DNA of 20,731 nt from Cryomorphaceae bacterium (GTDB taxonomy: Bacteria > Bacteroidota > Bacteroidia > Flavobacteriales > Crocinitomicaceae), in the NCBI GenBank assembly GCA_021298235.1, contig JAJTDX010000132.1, positions 1-20,731 on the forward strand, given 5' to 3'. The first letter of the stretch is position 1, and each line of letters opens with the position of its first letter. A model generated the notes under the pieces. That model made no database searches and had not been told where the DNA came from. It saw only the letters and a program-made list of their open reading frames with translations. Below are positions 8,510 through 14,817 of this stretch, one piece after another. The position numbers and the translations under genes were made by a program.

Positions 8510-8790
8510 AAATGTCGATGCCTCGTGAACTCGGTTTTGATATCGAAACTGATTCGGAAGTGCGAGAGGATGCCTACCTTTTCGGAGAAGGACAGGGAAG
8601 AGTAGTTGTTTCTGTAAGCGAGGACCAGGAGGAGGAATTCATCGAATTTATGCTCGACTCAGGAGTTAGTTACACATTGCTTGGCCATGTAACCAAAGGT
8701 AAGTTAATGGTGGATGGAGAGCACTACGGCTTCGTAACTGAAGCAAAAGAATTATACAATAATGCGTTGGGGAAACTCCTCGAAAATTAA
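8479..8790 (+). CDS. purL: PurL C-terminal fragment
   Basis: This frame resumes PurL exactly at the family's [22 protein letters not shown] and continues to the natural C-terminus ([21 protein letters not shown]). There is no start codon of its own in family position; the first possible initiator, the GTG at 8497, is internal to the domain. It lies in the frame two bases on from the main part, so a lost block of 3n+1 bases (about 31-34) would restore one frame. The two parts add up to about 735 residues, close to a normal short PurL. It is not a separate gene. It is followed after 50 nt by the DUF4290 gene; that gap holds two copies of CAATTG and nothing else I can support. Confidence 0.9.
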   Translation, partial: SDGGLFVSLVEMSMPRELGFDIETDSEVREDAYLFGEGQGRVVVSVSEDQEEEFIEFMLDSGVSYTLLGHVTKGKLMVDGEHYGFVTEAKELYNNALGKLLEN

Positions 8791-8840
8791 TAACACACTG
8801 CAATTGACAACTGAAATTGGACAATTGATATTTAGAATTT

Positions 8841-9467
8841 ATGGAGTATAACACAACCAGAGGAAGACTGATTTTACCTGAATATGGTAGAAACGTCCAA
8901 AATATGATTGCCCATGCAATGGAAATCGCGGATCGCAATGAACGCAATCGTGCTGCACAAGCGATCATTGAAGTGATGGGACAGTTGAATCCGCACTTAC
9001 GTGATGTGGATGATTTTCGGCACAAATTATGGACGCACCTCTTTGTTATGTCTGATTTTCAGTTGGATGTTGATTCTCCATACGAGATCCCGATGCCGGA
9101 GGTGCTCAATGAGAAACCTCAGATAATGGAATACCCCAAAAGTTCCATTCGTTACGGTCACTATGGAAGCTATACGCAACGTATTCTTGAATCATCAAAG
9201 GATATTACCGATGAAAAAGAGAAGGAATACCTGAAGAATACGATGGCAAACTTTATGAAAAAACAGTTCCTTGCTCATAACAATGATGCTGTTGAGAACA
9301 ATGTGATCGCCCAGCAATTAAAGGAACTCTCAAAAGGTGAACTGATATTGGAAAACCCTGATGAGTTGGTAAACACGAACACCATTCTTCGTGCTATGGG
9401 ACTTAATCAGAACAAGCGTAATAAGTCCAATTTTAAGCAGAAACAGAAAAAGAAATTTAAAAAATAA
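8841..9467 (+). CDS. DUF4290 protein
   Basis: This 208-residue protein matches the Bacteroidota-specific DUF4290 family: MEYNTTRGRLILPEYGRNVQNMI at the start, HKLWTHLFVMSDF in the middle, YGSYTQRILE and LSKGELILEN later. The tail is very basic and lysine-rich (NKRNKSNFKQKQKKKFKK), which suggests contact with nucleic acid or another acidic partner. The molecular role is unknown. It has no signal peptide or membrane helix and is likely cytoplasmic. It ends 5 nt before murA; the two genes are neighbours in many Bacteroidota (from memory), so a link with peptidoglycan precursor synthesis is possible but unproven. The start is the first ATG and gives the family N-terminus. Confidence 0.88.
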   Translation: MEYNTTRGRLILPEYGRNVQNMIAHAMEIADRNERNRAAQAIIEVMGQLNPHLRDVDDFRHKLWTHLFVMSDFQLDVDSPYEIPMPEVLNEKPQIMEYPKSSIRYGHYGSYTQRILESSKDITDEKEKEYLKNTMANFMKKQFLAHNNDAVENNVIAQQLKELSKGELILENPDELVNTNTILRAMGLNQNKRNKSNFKQKQKKKFKK

Positions 9468-9472
9468 TTGTT

Positions 9473-10780
9473 ATGGCTTCTTTTGAGATTTATGGTGGTA
9501 AACCTTTGAAAGGCGAATTGATTCCTCAGGGAGCGAAGAACGAAGCTTTGCAGGTTTTGTGTGCCCCGTTGCTTACTGCTGAAAAAGTGACAATTTCGAA
9601 CGTTCCTGATATTATTGATGTGAACAAACTGATCAGTTTGTTGCAAACAATGGGTGTCAAGATCGAAAAGGTTGAAAAAGGTACCTTTATCTTTCAGGCA
9701 AAGGATATAGATCTAGAATACCTCGAATCTGAGGATTTCAAAAAAAGAGCAAGTGCCTTGAGAGGATCAATCATGATCGTTGGGCCGCTTCTTGCACGAT
9801 TCGGAAAAGGATATATTCCAAAACCAGGCGGTGACAAGATCGGAAGAAGAAGACTGGATACTCACTTTGAAGGTTTCCAGATGTTGGGAGCAAAATTCAA
9901 TTATGACGCAGGTGAACATTTCTATTCGATTGAAGCAAAAAAACTGAAGGGAACTTATATTCATCTGGATGAAGCATCTGTAACTGGTACTGCAAATGTA
10001 TTGATGGCAGCAGTTCGTGCAGAGGGAAAGACAACCATCTATAATGCTGCTTGTGAGCCGTATCTTCAGCAACTTTGTAAAATGCTGAATTCCATGGGTG
10101 CAAAGATCACTGGGATCGGATCGAATATGTTGCATATCGAGGGAGTGAAGGAAATGAAAGGATGTTACCACCGTATCCTTCCTGATATGATTGAGATCGG
10201 TTCATTCATTGGATTGGCGGCAATGACCGGTTCCGAGATTACGATTAAAGATGTAAGCTATGAGAACCTTGGTATCATTCCGAACGTTTTCAGAAGGCTT
10301 GGGATTAAGTTGGAAAGAAGAGGTGACGATATTTATATACCTGCTCAGGATCAATACGAGATCGATACCTTTATTGACGGATCTATCCTGACTATCGCTG
10401 ATGCTCCATGGCCGGGATTCACTCCTGATCTTTTATCAATCGTACTTGTAGTCGCCACTCAAGCAAAAGGTTCCGTATTGATCCATCAAAAAATGTTTGA
10501 GTCACGCTTGTTCTTTGTTGATAAACTGATCGATATGGGAGCTCAGATTATTTTATGTGATCCACACAGAGCAACCGTTATTGGACTGAACAAGCAACAT
10601 ACTTTAAAAGGAATTCAGATGACCTCGCCTGACATTCGTGCCGGAGTATCGTTGTTGATTGCTGCCCTATCTGCGAAAGGAAAAAGCGTGATACATAATA
10701 TTGAACAAATCGATCGTGGTTATCAGGATATCGAGATCCGATTGAATAATCTTGGTGCTGACATTAGAAGAATAGGATAA
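9473..10780 (+). CDS. murA: UDP-N-acetylglucosamine 1-carboxyvinyltransferase MurA, Asp-type
   Basis: First committed step of peptidoglycan synthesis: transfers enolpyruvate from PEP to UDP-GlcNAc in the cytoplasm. The 435-residue protein is complete and has the EPSP-synthase fold. Motifs are GAKNEALQVLCAPLLT (20-35), the UDP-GlcNAc-binding ASALRGSIMIVGPLLARFG, EASVTGTANVLMAA, PDMIEIGSFIGLAA and TSPDIRAGVSLLIAALSA. The catalytic-loop residue that is Cys115 in E. coli is Asp121 here (PGGDKIGRRRLDTH, codon 9833-9835). Asp at this position is known from other bacteria to keep activity but block the covalent attachment of fosfomycin. It sits 5 nt after DUF4290 and overlaps the thioredoxin gene by one base (TAATG), so translation is likely coupled. 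Confidence 0.95.
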   Translation: MASFEIYGGKPLKGELIPQGAKNEALQVLCAPLLTAEKVTISNVPDIIDVNKLISLLQTMGVKIEKVEKGTFIFQAKDIDLEYLESEDFKKRASALRGSIMIVGPLLARFGKGYIPKPGGDKIGRRRLDTHFEGFQMLGAKFNYDAGEHFYSIEAKKLKGTYIHLDEASVTGTANVLMAAVRAEGKTTIYNAACEPYLQQLCKMLNSMGAKITGIGSNMLHIEGVKEMKGCYHRILPDMIEIGSFIGLAAMTGSEITIKDVSYENLGIIPNVFRRLGIKLERRGDDIYIPAQDQYEIDTFIDGSILTIADAPWPGFTPDLLSIVLVVATQAKGSVLIHQKMFESRLFFVDKLIDMGAQIILCDPHRATVIGLNKQHTLKGIQMTSPDIRAGVSLLIAALSAKGKSVIHNIEQIDRGYQDIEIRLNNLGADIRRIG

Positions 10781-11298
10781 TGAAATATACACTTTTTGCA
10801 ATAGCTGTTATGGTTGGGGTGCTTTGCGCATTCAGTCCAAACGAACTTGGAACAGTTGAGGTTGAATTGAATGAAAAGGCTCCTGATATCTCCCTTATTG
10901 CTCCAGAAGGTAAGATGGTCAAACTTTCAAAACTGAAAGGTAAAATGGTTCTTATTGATTTTTGGGCTTCCTGGTGTGGGCCGTGTCGAAAGGAAAATCC
11001 TAATGTGGTGGAGGCATACAATAAGTACAAGACAAGGAAATTTAAGAATGCCAAAGGTTTTGAGGTTTTTAGTGTTTCGTTGGACCGCAATGAGGAGGCA
11101 TGGAAAAAAGCTATTCTAGATGATAAACTGGTTTGGAAAACACATGGATGGGATAAAGACGGTGTTGCTTCAAAATTATATCAGGTCTATTCAATTCCTA
11201 CCGCTTTTTTAGTTGATGGTCAAGGAAATATCATTGCCAAAGGTCAGGAATTGAGAGGTATGGGCTTGCATGTTGCTTTAGACAAGCAGCTTAAATAA
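10780..11298 (+). CDS. TlpA-like thioredoxin-fold oxidoreductase
   Basis: The 172-residue protein begins with a hydrophobic export segment (MKYTLFAIAVMVGVLCAFSP). It has an AhpC/TSA-type thioredoxin fold with the redox motif WASWCGPCRKE (Cys66 and Cys69) and the cis-proline strand SIPTAFLVDGQGNIIAKG. Such proteins act in the periplasm or as lipoproteins, reducing disulfides in cytochrome c or envelope proteins; the specific partner cannot be told. Cys16 at the end of the hydrophobic run (GVLCAF) could be a lipobox cysteine, though the fit is only moderate. The start overlaps the murA stop by one base. Its last residues, DKQLK, repeat the first residues of the next protein because of an 11-bp direct repeat. 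Confidence 0.87.
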   Translation: MKYTLFAIAVMVGVLCAFSPNELGTVEVELNEKAPDISLIAPEGKMVKLSKLKGKMVLIDFWASWCGPCRKENPNVVEAYNKYKTRKFKNAKGFEVFSVSLDRNEEAWKKAILDDKLVWKTHGWDKDGVASKLYQVYSIPTAFLVDGQGNIIAKGQELRGMGLHVALDKQLK

Positions 11299-11320
11299 GT
11301 CAAGAAATGGACAAGCAGCT
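11281..11320 (+). repeat. 11-bp direct repeat across the TlpA/PhnA boundary
   Basis: GACAAGCAGCT occurs at 11281-11291 and again at 11310-11320, 29 bases apart. Both copies encode DKQL, the first at the end of the thioredoxin and the second at the start of the PhnA-domain protein. It could be a local duplication that set the present gene boundary, or chance. Confidence 0.6.
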
Positions 11321-11876
11321 GGCAGCAAGAAGTGGTGAAAAATGTGAGTTGTGTTCATCTGTTCATGAATTGACTGTCTACACTGTTTTGCCTGGAAATG
11401 TAAAAAGCAATGATGAAAACATAGTTGTTTGTACCGTTTGTATTGAACAAATAAATGATCCCTTAAAAATGGACACCAACCATTGGCGATGTTTGAATGA
11501 CAGTATGTGGAGTGAGGTGCGGGCTGTTCAGGTTGTTGCGTGGAGAATGTTGAACAGGCTTAAAAATGAAGGATGGCCTCAGGATTTGCTTGAGATATTA
11601 TACCTGGATGATGATACGATTGAATGGGCAAAATCAACCGGAGAAGGAATTAGTGAAGAGGACAAGGTCATTCATCGTGATTGTAATGGAGCAATTCTTC
11701 AGAATGGAGATACAGTTACACTCACAAAAGAGTTGGACGTGAAAGGAGCAAATTTTGCAGCGAAGCGCGGAACAGCAGTGAGAAATATCCGTTTAGCACA
11801 TAACAACCCTGAACAGATTGAAGGTAAGATCGAAGGACAGTCGATTGTAATCCTTACTCAATACGTAAAGAAGTAA
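11307..11876 (+). CDS. PhnA-domain (YjdM-like) zinc-ribbon protein
   Basis: The 189-residue protein has an N-terminal zinc ribbon with CxxC pairs at Cys13/Cys16 (EKCELC) and Cys42/Cys45 (VVCTVC). A linker helix region follows, then the PhnA C-terminal SH3-like barrel (DCNGAILQNGDTVTLTKELDVKGANFAAKRGTAVRNIRLA). Despite the historical name, these proteins are not established phosphonate enzymes; the cellular role is unclear, and no phn genes are nearby. It starts 8 nt after the thioredoxin stop, so it is the likely last gene of the DUF4290-murA operon. The gene downstream is convergent; 11877-11944 shows no convincing terminator hairpin. Confidence 0.85.
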   Translation: MDKQLAARSGEKCELCSSVHELTVYTVLPGNVKSNDENIVVCTVCIEQINDPLKMDTNHWRCLNDSMWSEVRAVQVVAWRMLNRLKNEGWPQDLLEILYLDDDTIEWAKSTGEGISEEDKVIHRDCNGAILQNGDTVTLTKELDVKGANFAAKRGTAVRNIRLAHNNPEQIEGKIEGQSIVILTQYVKK

Positions 11877-11944
11877 TCGATTCCCAATTTCTTTCCCCTG
11901 TCTTGAGAACTTGTATTCATACGGCACAAAGACTTACTCCTTAT

Positions 11945-12334
11945 TTACGCTGCTGCTTGGTTCCATTCCTCAATGAATTGAAACTTAAGATTACCGGACA
12001 TGCTATCCTGAATAAGTTTGCCAAGTTCCAAATGATCATTATCGTAGGGCTCGTAACTCCAATTAACAACAAATTTTGCGTGAGCTTTCTTTGCGTTCAT
12101 TAACGTTTTCATCAACAGGTAAAGAAACTTGATGTCAGAAGAGCTGATGTATTCCATGTTGAGATCAATCCTCAATCTGTCAGAAGAAGAGGCAACACGT
12201 TCTGAATTCGAGATAATATTTCCCCAAACACCTTCCGGGTCCAACGATATAAATCTACCGTCAAGTTTTATTATTCCTTTTTCCTCATTGAACTGAAAAG
12301 TAGCTAGATCATGATTGAATTTATGCGTTTTCAT
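11945..12334 (-). CDS. SiaC/DUF1987-family regulatory phosphoprotein
   Basis: The roughly 129-residue protein matches the SiaC family: IIKLDGRFISLDPEGVW near the start, LRIDLNMEYISSSDIKFLYLLMKTL in the middle, and KFVVNWSYEPYDNDHLELGKLIQD. In Pseudomonas, SiaC is switched by phosphorylation of a Thr in a YxNTSS-type loop by the SiaB kinase and the SiaA phosphatase, and it binds a diguanylate cyclase. Here the loop reads YISSSDIK (62-69), with Ser65 at the place of the phospho-Thr. No kinase, phosphatase or cyclase lies in the window, so any partners are encoded elsewhere. I choose the ATG at 12334; the frame extends six codons further to a TTG at 12352, but that is less likely. A CATCTTTG box overlaps this region. 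Confidence 0.8.
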   Translation of the reverse strand: MKTHKFNHDLATFQFNEEKGIIKLDGRFISLDPEGVWGNIISNSERVASSSDRLRIDLNMEYISSSDIKFLYLLMKTLMNAKKAHAKFVVNWSYEPYDNDHLELGKLIQDSMSGNLKFQFIEEWNQAAA

Positions 12335-12444
12335 ACCCTTTTTTTTATGCAAAGATGATCCTTACGAATGATAATTAATTATGTACAGCCAGATTGAGAA
12401 TTCAAATTAAGTAGTTAGGTGTTTTACTGTATACGTTGAAATAC

Positions 12445-12466
12445 TTAGCAAAGCTGTTTTTGCTAA
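12445..12466. promoter_or_regulatory. Perfect 8-bp inverted repeat upstream of dusB
   Basis: TTAGCAAA (12445-12452) and TTTGCTAA (12459-12466) are exact reverse complements with six bases between. The dyad ends 8 nt before the dusB -7 box, so it covers the position where a -33 element would lie. That suits an operator for a dimeric regulator, or a weak stem-loop. It is too AT-rich for a terminator. Confidence 0.5.
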
Positions 12467-12474
12467 AATGTACC

Positions 12475-12482
12475 TATCTTTG
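12475..12482 (+). promoter_or_regulatory. -7 box of dusB
   Basis: TATCTTTG is a full TAnnTTTG match followed by CA, as in many Bacteroidota promoters. It ends only 4 nt before the GTG start of dusB. Transcription starting the usual few bases downstream would begin at or very near the start codon. Confidence 0.55.
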
Positions 12483-12486
12483 CACT

Positions 12487-13059
12487 GTGGTAAAGATCCG
12501 TGATATAGAATTAGGCGAATTCCCGCTATTACTCGCGCCAATGGAAGACGTCAGCGATCCTCCGTTTCGTGCTCTATGTAAGAAGCACGGCGCGGATCTG
12601 ATGTATACCGAATTCATTTCATCGGAAGGATTAATCCGTGATGCGGCTAAAAGTGTTCAGAAATTAGATATCTACGAATACGAAAGACCGGTTGGAATCC
12701 AGATCTTTGGGTATGATATTGAAAGCATGAAGGAGGCAACGAAGATCATTGAACGTACAAATCCTGATATTATCGATATTAATTATGGTTGTCCGGTAAA
12801 AAAGGTTACTTGTAAAGGAGCCGGTGCCGGTATGCTGCAGAATATTCCGAAGCTAATTAAAATGACCGAAGAGATTGTGAAGACAACCAATCTCCCTGTC
12901 ACTGTGAAAACTAGACTGGGTTGGGATGAGAATACCAAATTTGTTGTTTCTACAGCTGAAGCATTACAAGATGTTGGTGTTGAAGCAATTTCCATTCATG
13001 GACGCACAAGGGTGCAATTATACAAAGGAGAGGCCGATTGGACTTTGACATTTTATTAA
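12487..13059 (+). CDS. dusB: tRNA-dihydrouridine synthase, N-terminal part (broken gene)
   Basis: FMN enzyme reducing uridines to dihydrouridine in tRNA. I place the start at the GTG at 12487 because it gives the family N-terminus (VKIRDIELGEFPLLLAPMEDVSDPPFR). Codons further upstream, to a TTG at 12436, include the -7 box and look non-coding. Visible motifs: APMEDVSDPPFR, YTEFISSEGLI, DINYGCPVKKVTCKGAGAGML with the catalytic Cys102, VTVKTRLGWD, and SIHGRTRVQLYKGEADW. After WTL the frame reads TFY and stops. The family continues elsewhere from 13049, with some 50-55 residues absent, among them the FMN-phosphate-binding GNGDI and GIMIGR segments. A product of this part alone could not bind FMN normally. 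Confidence 0.92.
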   Translation: MVKIRDIELGEFPLLLAPMEDVSDPPFRALCKKHGADLMYTEFISSEGLIRDAAKSVQKLDIYEYERPVGIQIFGYDIESMKEATKIIERTNPDIIDINYGCPVKKVTCKGAGAGMLQNIPKLIKMTEEIVKTTNLPVTVKTRLGWDENTKFVVSTAEALQDVGVEAISIHGRTRVQLYKGEADWTLTFY

Positions 13060-13318
13060 AACTGGATCTCATTTAGATGCACCGGGAATAAAAGACCGTG
13101 TTGAAGTGGCTAGAGAGCATTTACAAATGAGTATTAACTGGAAAGGAGAACAACTCGGAATTGCTGAAATGAAACGACATTATACCAATTATTTCAAGGG
13201 AATTTCGCACTTCAAGGATTACCGAATGAAGCTTGTGACCAGTTTTCAATTACAGGAAATAATGGATACGCTTGACTATATAGCAGATCATGAGGCTGAG
13301 TTCCAGTTCGCTCATTAA
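13049..13318 (+). CDS. dusB: DusB C-terminal fragment
   Basis: Resumes the dihydrouridine synthase with HFIKTGSHLDAPGIKDRVEVA and the helical tRNA-binding domain (EQLGIAEMKRHYTNYFKG, YRMKLVTSF) to a natural end. It is in a frame one base on from the first part, so a lost block of 3n+2 bases, about 160, is implied by family length (about 330 residues expected, about 276 present). It has no start of its own at a sensible place; the GTG at 13106 is internal. The 219 nt downstream (13319-13537) hold two small dyads and no gene. Confidence 0.88.
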   Translation, partial: HFIKTGSHLDAPGIKDRVEVAREHLQMSINWKGEQLGIAEMKRHYTNYFKGISHFKDYRMKLVTSFQLQEIMDTLDYIADHEAEFQFAH

Positions 13319-13383
13319 GATATGACCTGTCGATCAATGACATCTTTTCATGTTTGTCAAATGTTATCTGTGCTATAAATAAC

Positions 13384-13397
13384 TGACAGAGCTGTCA
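13384..13397. promoter_or_regulatory. Dyad TGACAG-AG-CTGTCA upstream of paaZ
   Basis: Six-base arms with a two-base centre, 140 nt before the paaZ start. A very similar sequence (TGACA then AGCTGTC) lies at 20017-20028 upstream of grpE. It could be a regulator site. No protein is assigned. Confidence 0.4.
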
Positions 13398-13403
13398 CCG
13401 ATA

Positions 13404-13442
13404 TTAAACCAAACCTGACTAGAGCTGGGTCGAAAGGTTTAA
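13404..13442 (+). repeat. 7-bp inverted repeat with long loop
   Basis: TTAAACC (13404-13410) pairs with GGTTTAA (13436-13442) across 25 bases. It lies between the dusB end and paaZ. The long loop and weak stem make a terminator doubtful; it may be part of the paaZ upstream region or chance. Confidence 0.25.
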
Positions 13443-13537
13443 GCGGTGGTTAAATTAAAGGAAAAAACTAGGATCTGAAAGAATTGAAATGAATTGATCG
13501 GTCATAATCATTAATTTTAAAGTTCAAATTCTGAATT

Positions 13538-14503
13538 ATGCAACGGTATCAAAGTTATGCTTTAGGGAAATGGTTCGATGGAGAAGGTGTAGAGACCAAT
13601 CTTTATAATGCTATTACAGGAGAGAAGATCGGTGAAACTTCAAGTGTAGGATTGGACTATTCGGCCATGCTGCAATACGGTCGCGCTGAAGGTGGAAGGA
13701 TCTTGAGAAAGATGACTTTTCAGGAGCGTGGTCGGATGTTGAAGGCCCTTGCTCTCTTCCTTCTTGAGAAAAAAGAAAGATACTATCAGGTCAGTTCCTG
13801 GACCGGTGCCACCAAAGTAGACTCCTGGATAGATATTGAAGGAGGTATTGGAAATCTTTTTGCAAATGCATCATTAAGAAGACAATTTCCCGATCTTCCC
13901 TACTATGTGGATGGAGTAGCTGCTCCACTTTCAAAGAACGGTACATTCATCGGGCATCATATTATGGTTCCAAAAGAGGGGGTGGCAATACATATCAACG
14001 CTTTTAACTTTCCGATCTGGGGAATGCTGGAAAAGATTGCTGTAAATCTCATGGCGGGAGTACCTGCAATTGTGAAGCCTTCAGAGTATACCTGTTACCT
14101 GACAGAAGTTATGGTACGCGACATCATTGCTTCAAAAATTTTACCTGAAGGTGCACTTCAATTGATTTGCGGCTTGGGGAGAGGAATCATTGATCACGTA
14201 TCAACCGAAGATGTGGTTACTTTTACGGGAAGTGCTGTGACAGGAAAAATGTTAAAGGCCCACCCTCGTATCGCTGCGGAAAGTGTTTCATTCAATCTCG
14301 AGGCAGATTCCTTGAATGCAACTATCCTTGGAGAGAAGGCTGTTTTAGGAACCGAAGAATTTGACCTTTTCATTAAAGAATCCGTTAAAGAGATAACAAT
14401 TAAAGCAGGCCAGAAGTGCACTGCTGTCCGTAGAATAATCGTTCCAGAAGACCGCATCGATGAGCAGATGGACGTTTTCCCCAATCCTTTTCCGCAACAA
14501 TGA
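13538..14503 (+). CDS. paaZ: PaaZ aldehyde dehydrogenase domain, first part (broken gene)
   Basis: PaaZ is a fusion that hydrolytically opens the ring of oxepin-CoA in aerobic phenylacetate degradation and oxidises the resulting semialdehyde. This part holds the NADP-binding and catalytic half of the dehydrogenase: INAFNFPIWGMLEKIAVNLMAGVPAIVKPS, TFTGSAVTGK, catalytic Glu255 in FNLEADSLN and Cys294 in AGQKCTAVRR. These match Glu256 and Cys295 of E. coli PaaZ. After RIDEQMD (about residue 312) the frame reads a short alien tail (VFPNPFPQQ) and stops, and the protein resumes at 14472 in another frame. No other paa genes are in the window, so the pathway assignment rests on this protein alone. 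Stand-alone relatives act on other aldehydes. Confidence 0.88.
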   Translation: MQRYQSYALGKWFDGEGVETNLYNAITGEKIGETSSVGLDYSAMLQYGRAEGGRILRKMTFQERGRMLKALALFLLEKKERYYQVSSWTGATKVDSWIDIEGGIGNLFANASLRRQFPDLPYYVDGVAAPLSKNGTFIGHHIMVPKEGVAIHINAFNFPIWGMLEKIAVNLMAGVPAIVKPSEYTCYLTEVMVRDIIASKILPEGALQLICGLGRGIIDHVSTEDVVTFTGSAVTGKMLKAHPRIAAESVSFNLEADSLNATILGEKAVLGTEEFDLFIKESVKEITIKAGQKCTAVRRIIVPEDRIDEQMDVFPNPFPQQ

Positions 14504-14816
14504 TCCCTTTAATAAAACAGATGTTCACAGCATAGAAGCTTTTGGGCCGGTTTCAACAATCATGCCGTATCGAACATTGGATGAAGCAATAGAGCTTGCT
14601 AAAATGGGAAAAGGTTCATTAGTTTCCTCGATTGTTACACCATGTGATAAAGAGGCAACGGAATACGTTATAAATGCAGCGAGTATGCATGGAAGAATAC
14701 TTGTACTGAATAAGGATTGTGCGAAAGAAGCAACAGGTCATGGTTCACCAATGCCATTATTGACGCATGGAGGTCCGGGGAGAGCTGGCGGTGGCGAAGA
14801 GATGGGGGGTAAGTGA
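14472..14816 (+). CDS. paaZ: PaaZ middle fragment (end of the dehydrogenase domain)
   Basis: Continues the aldehyde dehydrogenase with TFSPILFRNNDPFNKTDVHS, EAFGPVSTIMPYRTLDEAIELA, KGSLVSSIVTP and HGRILVLNKDCAKEATGHGSP. It runs to the glycine-rich GGPGRAGGGEEMGG, after which it stops (AAG TGA). The family normally runs on for about 30-35 residues (RGVLHYMQR...) before the hydratase domain. Both ends are therefore junctions: one with the first part near 14472 and one with the MaoC part near 14812. Using E. coli spacing from Cys295 to Asp561 (266 residues), only about 176 are present here, so some 90 residues are missing over the two joins together. Confidence 0.85.
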   Translation, partial: TFSPILFRNNDPFNKTDVHSIEAFGPVSTIMPYRTLDEAIELAKMGKGSLVSSIVTPCDKEATEYVINAASMHGRILVLNKDCAKEATGHGSPMPLLTHGGPGRAGGGEEMGGK

Positions 14817-14817
14817 A

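Noticed and set aside
8470..8510. Programmed ribosomal frameshift in purL
   Set aside because: Conserved residues are missing at the join, no slippery heptamer is visible, and other unrelated genes in the window show the same kind of break.
8791..8840. CAATTG-containing repeats between purL and the DUF4290 gene as a regulatory array
   Set aside because: Only two short, self-complementary copies with irregular spacing; likely chance in AT-rich DNA.
11307..11876. Phosphonate-metabolism function from the PhnA name
   Set aside because: The name is historical for this family, and no phosphonate genes are nearby.
11877..11944. Bidirectional terminator between the PhnA-domain and SiaC-like genes
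   Set aside because: Only a five-base stem with a loop over 20 bases can be drawn, and there is no T-run.
12335..12352. TTG at 12352 as the start of the SiaC-like gene
   Set aside because: The ATG six codons later gives a family-like length, and the upstream codons are a lysine-rich poly-A run beside a promoter-like box.
12436..12486. TTG at 12436 as the dusB start
   Set aside because: The added 17 residues do not resemble the family, and the stretch contains the inverted repeat and the -7 box.
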